Assembly: GCA_948794795.1 (NCBI GenBank)
Contig: CAQGLR010000039.1
Location: 1 to 37,767 of the forward strand
Source: an uncultured Lachnospiraceae bacterium
GTDB taxonomy: Bacteria; Bacillota; Clostridia; Lachnospirales; Lachnospiraceae
DNA: 37,767 nt
Direction: 5' to 3'
Shown: one piece after another, positions 15,640-24,375 of the stretch
How positions within the stretch are numbered: the stretch's first letter is position 1
Layout of the letters: each line of letters begins with the position of its first letter
Translations under genes and position numbers: made by a program
The notes under the pieces: model-generated
The model's database searches: none
Seen by the model: only the letters and a program-made list of their open reading frames with translations
What the model was told of the DNA's origin: nothing

Positions 15640-18021
15640 ATGAAGTATGGTTATTTTGATGATGAAAAGAGGGAATATGTAATAACAAAGCCAGATACCC
15701 CTGCACCATGGGCAAATTATCTTGGTTCAACTGAATATGGTGCAATTATTTCAAATAATGCTGGAGGTTATAGTTTCCGCAAGTCTGGGGCAAACGGGCG
15801 CATACTGCGTTATTATTTTAATAATTCTGACCAGCCTGGAAGGTACATTTATATAAGGGATAATGAAAAAGAAGATTACTGGTCTGCTTCCTGGCAGCCT
15901 GTTGGCAAAGACCTTTCTTTGTATAAAAGTGAATGCAGGCATGGAATAGCATATACAAAGATGGAAGCAGATTATTCACAGATTCATTCAGAAGTGTTGT
16001 ATTATGTGCCTCTTGGAAAGGAACATGAAGTATGGAGTGTAATTATAAGAAATGATTCTGGAAAGACAAGAGAACTTACAGTCAGTGGTTTTGCTGGTTT
16101 TACCAATGAACCAAATTATGAACAGGACCTTGTAAACCTCCAGTATACTTTGTTTATATCACGTACATATTTCCGTGGCAACAGGATACAGCAGGTAATT
16201 AATGAAAACGAAGAAGGAAAGATAGAACGTTTCTTTGGGCTCTGTGGGGCAGAAGTGTCTTCTTATTGTGGGGACCTTGATGAATTTACTGGAAAATACC
16301 GTGGCTTTGGAAACCCAGCGGGGATTGAGTCTGGAAACCTTGGAAATAAGCTTAACTATAACTGTAACAGCTGTGGCGCACTGTCAGCAAAAATTGTATT
16401 AAAGCCAGGAGAGTCAAAGCAGGTTGCCTTTATACTTGGTGAAAAACCAGACGCAGATGCAGATAAGCTTATTAAGGAATATGAAAACCTGGAAGAAGTT
16501 TGTAAGAAAGAGATAGAAATTTTACGTTCATACTGGGACAGCAAGCTTTCACATTTTCACGTAAAAACACCAAGCAAAGAGTTTAATACAATGGTTAATA
16601 TATGGAATGCATATAATTGTTTTATGACTTTCCTTTGGTCAAGGGCTGCTTCATTTGTGTACTGCGGGCTGCGCAATGGCTATGGTTACAGGGATACTGT
16701 ACAGGATATACAGGGTATAATACATCTTGCACCAGAGATGGCAAAAGAACAAATCCGTTTTATGTTGTCTGCACAAGTTGATAATGGTGCAGGGCTTCCT
16801 CTTGTTAAATATACACATAACCCTGGACATGAGGATACTCCAGATGATGCATCTTATGTAAAGGAAACAGGACATCCAGCATACAGGGCGGATGATGCAC
16901 TATGGCTGTTCCCAACTGTTTATAAATATATTGCTGAAAGCGGGGATACTGCGTTTATAGATGAAGAAGTGCCTTTTGCTAATAAAGGCACAGGAACTGT
17001 ATATGAACATTTGAAACGTGCAATAAGTTTTTCATTAGATAATATGGGGGTGCATGGAATGCCAGCAGGGCTTTATGCAGACTGGAATGACTGTTTAAGG
17101 CTTGGCAAATATGGGGAGTCAACATTTGTTGCATTCCAGTTTTATCTGGCATTTACAATATTAAAAGAAATTGCAGAAGAAAAAAATGACAAGGAATATA
17201 TAACATTTCTGGAAGAGCACCAGTCAAAGCTTGGAGAAACAATACAGACACTTTGCTGGGATGAAGACCGTTTTATACGTGGTTTCAGGGAAAATGGGGA
17301 AGTTATAGGGAAACGCACAGACCCAGAAGCAAACATGTGGCTTAATCCACAGACATGGTCTGTAATCAGTGGCCTGGCATCTGGCGGGCAGGCAGACAAA
17401 GCACTTGAAAGTGTATACAGCCTGTTAAATACAAAATATGGCGCAATGGTTATGACACCTCCATATAAAGACCATGCATTTGAAGGTGCACTTATGACAT
17501 GTTTCAACAGATATGTTAAGGAAAATGGAGGGATATTTTCACAGCCACAAGGATGGCTGATACTTGCAGAAGCACTTAGAGGACATGGCAACAGGGCTTT
17601 TGGATACTTTATGGAAACTGCACCAGCAGCAATGAATGATTATGCAGAAATACGCAGGATGGAACCATACTGCCATGGACAGTTTACAGAAGCTTCTGGC
17701 AGCCCTTATTACGGACGTTCACATGTCCACTGGCTGACAGGTACTGCTTCAACTATTATGGTTGGATGTGTAGAGGGTATACTTGGTATGCGCCCTGGAC
17801 TGCATGGGCTTAAGATTGAGCCAGCAGTTCCTGGAGAATGGGAAGAGATTTTTATTGAGAAAGATTTCCGTGGGGCACACCTGGATATTACAATAAAGAA
17901 CCCATTACATAGCGAAAGTGGTGTTAAAGGCCTTTATATTAATGGAAAGAAAATGCCTGGTAATTATATTCCAGCAGATGAACTATCAGAACAGAATGAA
18001 ATTATAGTTATGTTGTCCTGA
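15640..18021 (+). CDS. GH94 family phosphorylase, disaccharide specificity unassigned
   Basis: A 793-residue cytosolic enzyme of the GH94 family: N-terminal beta-sandwich (starts MKYGYFDDEKREYVITKPDT), helical linker and (alpha/alpha)6 barrel. The general-acid region ADWNDCLRLG includes Asp481, and the phosphate-site motif HVHWLTGTAST is present near the C-terminus. It resembles the N,N'-diacetylchitobiose, cellobionate or laminaribiose phosphorylase types as much as cellobiose phosphorylase: its substrate loop reads NMWLNPQTWSVISGLA where cellobiose phosphorylase has IYIEPQGFCSLAGIG. It therefore probably handles a different beta-linked disaccharide from its neighbour. AAAGGAG lies 9 bases before the ATG. 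The frame is intact over the full family length. Confidence 0.88.
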   Translation: MKYGYFDDEKREYVITKPDTPAPWANYLGSTEYGAIISNNAGGYSFRKSGANGRILRYYFNNSDQPGRYIYIRDNEKEDYWSASWQPVGKDLSLYKSECRHGIAYTKMEADYSQIHSEVLYYVPLGKEHEVWSVIIRNDSGKTRELTVSGFAGFTNEPNYEQDLVNLQYTLFISRTYFRGNRIQQVINENEEGKIERFFGLCGAEVSSYCGDLDEFTGKYRGFGNPAGIESGNLGNKLNYNCNSCGALSAKIVLKPGESKQVAFILGEKPDADADKLIKEYENLEEVCKKEIEILRSYWDSKLSHFHVKTPSKEFNTMVNIWNAYNCFMTFLWSRAASFVYCGLRNGYGYRDTVQDIQGIIHLAPEMAKEQIRFMLSAQVDNGAGLPLVKYTHNPGHEDTPDDASYVKETGHPAYRADDALWLFPTVYKYIAESGDTAFIDEEVPFANKGTGTVYEHLKRAISFSLDNMGVHGMPAGLYADWNDCLRLGKYGESTFVAFQFYLAFTILKEIAEEKNDKEYITFLEEHQSKLGETIQTLCWDEDRFIRGFRENGEVIGKRTDPEANMWLNPQTWSVISGLASGGQADKALESVYSLLNTKYGAMVMTPPYKDHAFEGALMTCFNRYVKENGGIFSQPQGWLILAEALRGHGNRAFGYFMETAPAAMNDYAEIRRMEPYCHGQFTEASGSPYYGRSHVHWLTGTASTIMVGCVEGILGMRPGLHGLKIEPAVPGEWEEIFIEKDFRGAHLDITIKNPLHSESGVKGLYINGKKMPGNYIPADELSEQNEIIVMLS

Positions 18022-18038
18022 TATCCGAGGGCAGATTT

Positions 18039-18066
18039 GTGCCTGCGGTCCAAAGTCTGCGGGCAC
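18039..18066 (+). other. intercistronic hairpin between the two GH94 genes
   Basis: GTGCCTGC (18039-18046) pairs with GCGGGCAC (18059-18066), one wobble pair, around a 12-base loop. It is GC-rich, has no T-tract and lies just before the ribosome site of the cellobiose phosphorylase gene, like the other intercistronic hairpins in this operon. Confidence 0.5.
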
Positions 18067-18087
18067 TGGAAAGGCATGGGTATTATT

Positions 18088-20511
18088 ATGAAATATGGAT
18101 ACTTTGATGATTTAAAGAAGGAGTATGTTATTACAACTCCTGAGACTCCTTTACCATGGATAAACTATCTTGGCAGTGAGGAATTTTTTGGCATGGTTTC
18201 TAATACTTTAGGTGGATATTGTTTTTACCGTGATGCCAAATTGCAGCGTCTGCTAAGATACCGTTATAACTCTGTCCCAGGTGATACCGGAGGGCGCTTC
18301 TATTATATTAAAGAACATGGGAAGCCAGCCTGGAATCCAGGGTTCCTGCCATCTAAAACCAGCCTGGATTATTATGAATGCCACCATGGCATGGGATATA
18401 CTTTTTTTGACTCAGCAAAAGATGGTTTAAGGGTTAAGGCAGATTTCTTTGTTCCTCTTGGTGAGAATTGTGAATTACATGATATTGAGCTTATTAATGA
18501 AACAGACAGTATAAAGATAGTACAATTATATGGATGTATGGAGTGGTGTCTGTGGAATGCTGTTGATGACAGCCAGAATTACCAGCGTAACCTGAATATT
18601 GCTGAAAGTGAAATAGAGGACAGTGTTATTTACCATAAAACAGAATACAGGGAAAGGAGAAACCATTACGCTTTCTATGGTGTTAATGCCAGTACACAGG
18701 GATTTGATACAGACCGTAATACATTCCTTGGACATATGGGAGACTGGTCATCGCCACAGATGGTAAGGGAAGAACGTTCAGCAGGGTCTGTTACAACAGG
18801 CTGGTATCCTGTTGCCTGCCACAGGCTTGATTATAAACTTGTACCTGGCCAGTCTGTGCGTGCTGTTTTTGTCTTAGGGTATGGAACTAACCCAGAGAAC
18901 CAGAAGTTTATTTCACCTGGTATTATCCGTAAAGATGATGCACACAGGATTTTAGGAAAATTTGCATCTTTTGAGGCAACAGACCAGGCAAGAAAAGAAC
19001 TGGCAGATTACTGGGAGAAACTTCTTGGTAATTTCTGGCTTGAATCTGGTGACAAGAAATTTAACCGTATGATAAATATATGGCACCAGTACCAGTGTAT
19101 GGTTACATTTAATATGAGCCGTTCCGCTTCATATTATGAAACGGGGACTGGACGTGGAATGGGATTCCGGGATTCCTGCCAGGATTTATATGGTTTTGTA
19201 CATATTGTACCAGAACGGGCCAGGGAAAGAATTATAGATATTGCATCTATACAGTTTAATGATGGTTCTACATACCACCAGTACCAGCCTCTTACTAAAC
19301 GTGGAAATAATGATATAGGCAGCGGGTTTAATGATGACCCTTTGTGGCTTGTTGGGGCCGTTTGTGCGTATATTAAAGAAACAGGGGATTTTTCTATTCT
19401 GGATTATCCAGTACCATTTGACAATGTACCTGGTTCAGAAGTACCTCTTATGGAACATATACGCCGCAGTATACAATTTACTTTAAATAATCTTGGACCT
19501 CATGGCCTGCCGCTTATTGGACGTGCCGACTGGAATGACTGCCTTAATTTAAACTGCTTTTCAAAAGAGCCTGGGGAGAGTTTCCAGACATCTGGCCCAT
19601 CAGAAGGTTCTATAGCTGAATCTGTATTTATTGCAGGCATGTTTGTTAAATATGGGACCGGATATGCAGAATTATGTGCACGTATGGGATTAGAAAAAGA
19701 GTCAGAACAGATATATACAGCTGTAAGGAAAATGGAAGAAGCAGTCTTAAGAGATGGCTGGGATGGTGAATGGTTTCTCAGGGCTTATGATGCATATGGT
19801 AATAAAGTTGGCAGCCATGAATGTAATGAGGGACAGATTTATATTGAACCACAAGGATTTTGTTCACTAGCTGGCATAGGAAAAGAAACCGGGCAGATGG
19901 AAAAAGCTTTAAATTCTGTAAGAAAAAGGCTTCTTGGGAAATATGGCGTTGAACTCCTTGACCCATGTTACAAAGAATACCATCTGGAACTTGGTGAAAT
20001 ATCTTCTTATCCTCCAGGATTTAAAGAGAATGGTTCTGTTTTCTGCCATAATAATCCTTGGATTGTATGTGGTGAAGCAGTACTTGGACGTGGCAATGAG
20101 GCCTTTGATGTTTACCGCCGTATATGCCCTGCCTATCTGGAGGAAGAAGAGAGCAAGATACATGAAACAGAACCATATGTATATTCCCAGACTGTAACAG
20201 GACGTGCATCCGGGGCTCCTGGACATGCTAAGAACAGCTGGCTTACAGGGACTGCCTCATGGGCTTTTGTATCTGCCAGCCAGGCAATTTTAGGAGTCCA
20301 GCCAGAATATGACGGCCTGCGTATTGTTCCATGTATTCCAGATAACTGGAATGAATATACTGTACACCGCCGGTTCCGTGGGACACAATATATTATACAT
20401 GTAATACGTACTGGCACATGGTCATTAGCAGTCAATGGAAAGCCTGTTAAAGGCTGTGTAATTCCTTTATTTCCTGAAAATAATACTGTCCAGGCAGAAG
20501 TTACAATCTGA
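18088..20511 (+). CDS. cbpA: cellobiose phosphorylase (GH94)
   Basis: An 807-residue enzyme from the ATG at 18088; the in-frame TTG at 18037 lies in a hairpin and is unlikely as a start. It converts cellobiose plus phosphate to glucose-1-phosphate and glucose in the cytosol (EC 2.4.1.20). The N-terminus (YGYFDDLKKEYVITTPETPL, then PWINYLG and GGYCFYRDA) follows characterised clostridial cellobiose phosphorylases closely. The catalytic region RADWNDCLNLN carries Asp481, the substrate loop IYIEPQGF and the phosphate-site motif GHAKNSWLTGTASW are all present, and length is standard. Phosphorolysis saves ATP, a common strategy in anaerobic cellulose users. Its product glucose would feed the glucose PTS-independent kinase route rather than the PTS operon downstream. 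Confidence 0.92.
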   Translation: MKYGYFDDLKKEYVITTPETPLPWINYLGSEEFFGMVSNTLGGYCFYRDAKLQRLLRYRYNSVPGDTGGRFYYIKEHGKPAWNPGFLPSKTSLDYYECHHGMGYTFFDSAKDGLRVKADFFVPLGENCELHDIELINETDSIKIVQLYGCMEWCLWNAVDDSQNYQRNLNIAESEIEDSVIYHKTEYRERRNHYAFYGVNASTQGFDTDRNTFLGHMGDWSSPQMVREERSAGSVTTGWYPVACHRLDYKLVPGQSVRAVFVLGYGTNPENQKFISPGIIRKDDAHRILGKFASFEATDQARKELADYWEKLLGNFWLESGDKKFNRMINIWHQYQCMVTFNMSRSASYYETGTGRGMGFRDSCQDLYGFVHIVPERARERIIDIASIQFNDGSTYHQYQPLTKRGNNDIGSGFNDDPLWLVGAVCAYIKETGDFSILDYPVPFDNVPGSEVPLMEHIRRSIQFTLNNLGPHGLPLIGRADWNDCLNLNCFSKEPGESFQTSGPSEGSIAESVFIAGMFVKYGTGYAELCARMGLEKESEQIYTAVRKMEEAVLRDGWDGEWFLRAYDAYGNKVGSHECNEGQIYIEPQGFCSLAGIGKETGQMEKALNSVRKRLLGKYGVELLDPCYKEYHLELGEISSYPPGFKENGSVFCHNNPWIVCGEAVLGRGNEAFDVYRRICPAYLEEEESKIHETEPYVYSQTVTGRASGAPGHAKNSWLTGTASWAFVSASQAILGVQPEYDGLRIVPCIPDNWNEYTVHRRFRGTQYIIHVIRTGTWSLAVNGKPVKGCVIPLFPENNTVQAEVTI

Positions 20512-20551
20512 TAATATTAACAATTAAATTAGAAAAAGGAGCATGGTAATA

Positions 20552-23152
20552 ATGAAACATGGCATAATAAAATATATAAAAAAGGGAATTGCAGTAATAA
20601 CGGTGTTGTCTGTTTTTTCAGGTGGAATGGGAGTTTCCGCCAGTGCAGCACTTTCTGCAAAGGTAAAGGATATTAAAATTGTAAAACCAGGTACAAAAGA
20701 CATTGTTTTAAACCAGGGTTCTACATACCAGTTAAAGGTTAAAGTTACAGTTAAAGGCAATATAAGTAAAAAGGTAACTTATAAAAGTTCAAAACCAGGT
20801 ATAGTTAAAGTTAGTAAAAATGGTAAACTGGCAGCAATAAAGAAAGGAAAAGCCAGGATTACAGTAAAAAGTGTGGCAGACCATTCTAAAAAAGCAGTCT
20901 GTAATGTTGTAGTAAAAGAAAAAAGTACACCAGTAACAAAAACAGAGCCAAAGTATGGAAATCTGCAGATATGTAATACAGACCATGACAAAGATGCTTC
21001 TTCTCCAGACAGGATGATGCTCTGTGATTCCAAAGGCAATCCTGTACAGTTAAAGGGTATGAGTACATTCGGGCTGCAGTGGGAAGAAGGAAACTGGGTT
21101 TTAAATGAAAAAGCTTTTGATGCGCTTGCTTATGACTGGAAATGTGATATTATACGTCTTGCAATGTATGTACAGGAAGATGGATATGCCAGCCATCCAC
21201 AGGAGTTACTGGACAGGATGGAAAAAGGGATTAAACTTGCTACAGAGCGTGGTATGTATGTTATTGCAGACTGGCATATACTTTCCCCAGGAGACCCATG
21301 TAGTGAAGCATATCTGGATGCAGGGCTTGAACTTGCAAAAAAGGGAGGCCCTTTTTACGAAATAGCAAAAAAACATCCAGAATATAATGGCCCACAGTTA
21401 TTCTTTGCATATTTGTCCCAAAAATATGGTGCCCAAAGCAATATTTTATTTGAAGTAGCAAATGAACCAAACGGCCTTGGTAATGAAGATAATGCTGCCG
21501 GGACATGGAGCAGTAAATTAAAGCCATATTTTGAAAATGTAATATCAGCAATAAGGGAATATGATGCAGATAGTAAAGATAATATTGTGATTTGTGGTAC
21601 TGACAGCTGGAGCCAGTTTGTTAATGCACCTGTTAGTGACCCTGTTAAAGATAAATCTGTAATGTATACTGTACATTTTTATGCTGGCACACATGATGCT
21701 GGTTATGATGATGAAGAGGATTACTGGCTCAGGGCAAAGATTGATGAAGCGCTTAATAACGGTCTGGCAGTATTTTGTACTGAATGGGGTACAAGTGAAG
21801 CAACTGGTGACGGAGGCCCTTATATTGATTTTGCGGAACGCTGGTTAAATTATTTTGAAAAGAATAAAATAAGCTGGTGTTCATGGTCAATGGCAAAGAA
21901 AGATGAAATATCTGCAGCATGCACCAAAGATACATTATCTGTACCAGAAGATATAAATGGTGATGGTATTCCTGAATGGGACAGTAAAACACTTTCTATT
22001 TCAGGAAATTATGTAAGAGCCAGGATAAGGGGTGAAGAAGCGCCTGTATACACAGAAAGTGAAATTGCAGTTGATTTTGAAAATGGAATAGATAATTGTA
22101 TTGTAGATGCAGAAAGCCCTAACCAGGATATTGTACTTGGACAGGAGATTATATCTGGTAATGCATTAAAAATCAGCAATATACAAGGAGATAATATATG
22201 GGATAACCGCATACGTTTATCAGACCTTGGAACTACTTATGGTATATACCAGAACCTGGCATTTGACCTGGTTATAAAGAATGAAGATGTGGCTAATGCC
22301 AATATATGTATAAAGCCTGTAATCCAGAGTGAGGCAACAGGATGGTGGGGAGATGCTATTGTGGAACAGGTATTTAACAAGGAAAATTTTGTGCCATTAA
22401 AAGATGGTTACAGTATATGCCATGCAGTATTCCCATTAAAACCACTTAAACCTTCACCTGCTGATTCACTTGGACATATAATGCTTTTACTGGCATCAGG
22501 CGGATGCAATAGTATTTATATTGATAATGTGGAATTTTTCTCTTCATCAAATGGTGATATTAAGTATAAGGCAAAACTGCCTGATAACCCTGGGGAATAT
22601 GTATCAATGCCATTTACATTTGAAAGCGGGACACGTGAAGGCTGGGTAACTGATGGTACATCCAAGCTTGATTATGAGGATTTTACAACAGGAATTGCGG
22701 AAACAACAGCATTAAAATTTCCTGTGGCATTTGATGGCACAAACAATGAGTGGGAGGATGGGGCAAGAATAAGCAGCCCGTTCTTTCCAGAAGAAGATAT
22801 GACATTAGAAAAAAGTAAAAAAGTCCAGTTAGTTGGACTTGACGTTTATCTTGAACCCGGACATGCTACTGAAGGCAGCCTGGACATTATTGCATGTCCT
22901 ATACCAAATGGTGCAGGTTACTGGTACCAGGCAGGAGAACAGGCTATTGACCCAGTGGATGGAGGGGAAATAATTATAAACAGTGAAGGTACAAAACTTA
23001 TGAAATACCATATTTCAATTCCATTTTCAGAAGATGGAAATTACCCTTATAGTGATGAAGTCCCAATTAGAAATCTTGTTTTAGTATTTAAAAGTGACAA
23101 TGCTAATTATAATGGATATATTTATTGTGACAATATAACTTTATCAGAATAG
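20552..23152 (+). CDS. secreted GH5 (subfamily 2-like) endo-beta-1,4-glucanase with Big2-like and two CBM17/28-like modules
   Basis: From ATG 20552 (AAGGAG 10 bases upstream; ATG 20543 is too close to it) the protein has 866 residues. A signal peptide (IAVITVLSVFSGGMGVSASA) is followed by a Lys-rich bacterial Ig-like (Big2) domain at about 37-124, with typical TYKSSKPGIVKVSKNGKLAA. The GH5 barrel spans about 135-495: acid/base Glu305 in VANEPNG, nucleophile Glu411 in FCTEWGTSEA, plus YVIADWHIL and VHFYAGTH as in Bacillus-type Cel5 enzymes. It carries an insertion of about 20 residues after the ADWHILSPGDP motif. Two C-terminal beta-sandwich modules (about 505-680 and 690-866) resemble CBM17/28, which binds amorphous cellulose. 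It would cut cellulose, mixed-linkage glucan or glucomannan outside the cell. The cell-wall link may come from the basic Big2 domain. It is the last gene of the operon. Confidence 0.9.
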   Translation: MKHGIIKYIKKGIAVITVLSVFSGGMGVSASAALSAKVKDIKIVKPGTKDIVLNQGSTYQLKVKVTVKGNISKKVTYKSSKPGIVKVSKNGKLAAIKKGKARITVKSVADHSKKAVCNVVVKEKSTPVTKTEPKYGNLQICNTDHDKDASSPDRMMLCDSKGNPVQLKGMSTFGLQWEEGNWVLNEKAFDALAYDWKCDIIRLAMYVQEDGYASHPQELLDRMEKGIKLATERGMYVIADWHILSPGDPCSEAYLDAGLELAKKGGPFYEIAKKHPEYNGPQLFFAYLSQKYGAQSNILFEVANEPNGLGNEDNAAGTWSSKLKPYFENVISAIREYDADSKDNIVICGTDSWSQFVNAPVSDPVKDKSVMYTVHFYAGTHDAGYDDEEDYWLRAKIDEALNNGLAVFCTEWGTSEATGDGGPYIDFAERWLNYFEKNKISWCSWSMAKKDEISAACTKDTLSVPEDINGDGIPEWDSKTLSISGNYVRARIRGEEAPVYTESEIAVDFENGIDNCIVDAESPNQDIVLGQEIISGNALKISNIQGDNIWDNRIRLSDLGTTYGIYQNLAFDLVIKNEDVANANICIKPVIQSEATGWWGDAIVEQVFNKENFVPLKDGYSICHAVFPLKPLKPSPADSLGHIMLLLASGGCNSIYIDNVEFFSSSNGDIKYKAKLPDNPGEYVSMPFTFESGTREGWVTDGTSKLDYEDFTTGIAETTALKFPVAFDGTNNEWEDGARISSPFFPEEDMTLEKSKKVQLVGLDVYLEPGHATEGSLDIIACPIPNGAGYWYQAGEQAIDPVDGGEIIINSEGTKLMKYHISIPFSEDGNYPYSDEVPIRNLVLVFKSDNANYNGYIYCDNITLSE

Positions 23153-23286
23153 GTTTTCGGATTTTATTATTATTAGTAATAAGATTAACTCCAATAGATA
23201 TAAAAGCATACTATAATAGAATTGTGCAATATGTTTAAAAACCATTCTGCAAAATTTATAAAATCATATAATTTTAACTTAAGGTG

Positions 23287-23315
23287 TTGACAAAGAATAA
23301 TTAATACTATATAAT
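23287..23315 (+). promoter_or_regulatory. consensus promoter of the PTS operon
   Basis: TTGACA at 23287-23292, 17 bases, TATAAT at 23310-23315: a full sigma-A consensus. The start near 23322 gives a leader of about 137 nt that carries the RAT site and terminator before the antiterminator gene. Confidence 0.88.
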
Positions 23316-23354
23316 GTACACATATTAATAAAGATTATATTTAATATTGTTATT

Positions 23355-23436
23355 GGATTGTGACCGGTAAAAAGGGCAAGACCAGTTTCGTTGAACATAT
23401 TTTTTTATGTTTGCGGATTGGTCTTTTTTTTATTTT
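23355..23436 (+). promoter_or_regulatory. RAT antiterminator-binding site overlapping an intrinsic terminator
   Basis: The 29-base element at 23355-23383 starts GGATTGTGACCGG and ends GGGCAAGACC, matching the ribonucleic antiterminator (RAT) pattern bound by LicT/SacY/GlcT proteins. Its last bases are shared with the left arm of a terminator (AAGACCA 23378-23384 with TGGTCTT 23419-23425, inner AACATA/TATGTT, then a long T-run), so RAT and terminator folds exclude each other. Placed before the antiterminator gene itself, it makes the gene autoregulated: without sugar the transcript should stop near 23432. Confidence 0.9.
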
Positions 23437-23458
23437 TATAATGATTGGGGGTGCTGGA

Positions 23459-24295
23459 ATGTTTAAAATAACAAAAATAGTCAATAACAATATTGTATGT
23501 TCAGTTGACAGTAATGGCAAGGAAATAATCTTAAGGGGGCTGGGAATAGGATTTAAAAAACAAATTGGAGCGGTAATTCCAGAAGATAAAATAGAAAAAA
23601 TATATAAAGTGGTTGATAAGACAGAATCTAATAAATTGCAGCAGCTTTTTAATGAAATACCTATTGAATATATAGAAATATGTGGTGAAATTATAGATTT
23701 AGCTGAGAATACCCTTGGAAAAAAGCTTAATAAAAATATAAATATAACTCTCACTGACCATATTGATTTTGCGATTGAACGGAAAAAGAAATCTTTGGAG
23801 TATAAGAATGCATTGCTTTCAGAAATCCAGAATTTTTATCCTGTTGAATATGCAATAGGGAAAAAAGCTACAGAGATGATAAATGAACGGTTTTCCATAA
23901 AATTATCAGATGATGAAGCAGGTTTTATTGCATTGCATATTGTTAATGCATCTTTAGATACCAATATAAATGATATAGTGTCTATTACAGAAATGATACA
24001 GTCTATAGTAGAAATTGTAAAAAAATATTACAATATGGAGTTTGATACGGAAACTTTGGATTATAGCAGGTTTATTGTCCATATGAAATTTTTTGGACAG
24101 AGGCTGTTTAAAAATAAAATTGCAGCAGATGATGATACAACACTTCAGAATATGATAAAAGAAAGATACAGTTATGATTATGAATGTGCCGTTAAAATAA
24201 GAGGATATATATCCACAAAGTACAATAAAAGGATTAGTGAAGAAGAAATGATGTTTCTTACCGTCCATTTAAGAAGAATTTCAAAAAATAAATAA
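23459..24295 (+). CDS. LicT/GlcT-family transcription antiterminator (BglG family)
   Basis: A 278-residue RNA-binding regulator. The true start is ATG 23459 after GGGGGTG; an in-frame GTG at 23360 lies inside the RAT site and is an artefact. Residues 1-55 form the co-antiterminator RNA-binding domain (FKITKIVNNNIVC, LRGLGIGFKKQIG). Two PTS regulation domains follow with the expected histidines: His101 and His160 in PRD1, His208 and His270 in PRD2. HPr and an EIIB domain would phosphorylate these to set activity. It binds the RAT site in its own leader and so controls itself and the PTS genes downstream. Context with ptsG suggests a GlcT role; the RAT sequence looks closer to LicT-type sites. 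Confidence 0.93.
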   Translation: MFKITKIVNNNIVCSVDSNGKEIILRGLGIGFKKQIGAVIPEDKIEKIYKVVDKTESNKLQQLFNEIPIEYIEICGEIIDLAENTLGKKLNKNINITLTDHIDFAIERKKKSLEYKNALLSEIQNFYPVEYAIGKKATEMINERFSIKLSDDEAGFIALHIVNASLDTNINDIVSITEMIQSIVEIVKKYYNMEFDTETLDYSRFIVHMKFFGQRLFKNKIAADDDTTLQNMIKERYSYDYECAVKIRGYISTKYNKRISEEEMMFLTVHLRRISKNK

Positions 24296-24375
24296 ATTTT
24301 TGCATAATTGTTAAAAGCAGATACCAATGCAGAATTTTATTTTTTATTAAATATTTTTAAGGAGGATTAAAATTT

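Noticed and set aside
18037..18087. TTG at 18037 as the start of cellobiose phosphorylase
   Set aside because: It lies in an intercistronic hairpin and adds 17 residues absent from the family, whose members begin at the MKxGxFDD motif.
23360..23458. GTG at 23360 as the start of the antiterminator
   Set aside because: It lies inside the RAT element, and the extra 33 residues are the translated terminator; the RNA-binding domain begins at ATG 23459.
24296..24375. A second RAT site or terminator between the antiterminator and ptsG genes
   Set aside because: No GGATTGT-type element was found; only a weak TGCAT/ATGCA pairing and a T-rich stretch are present.
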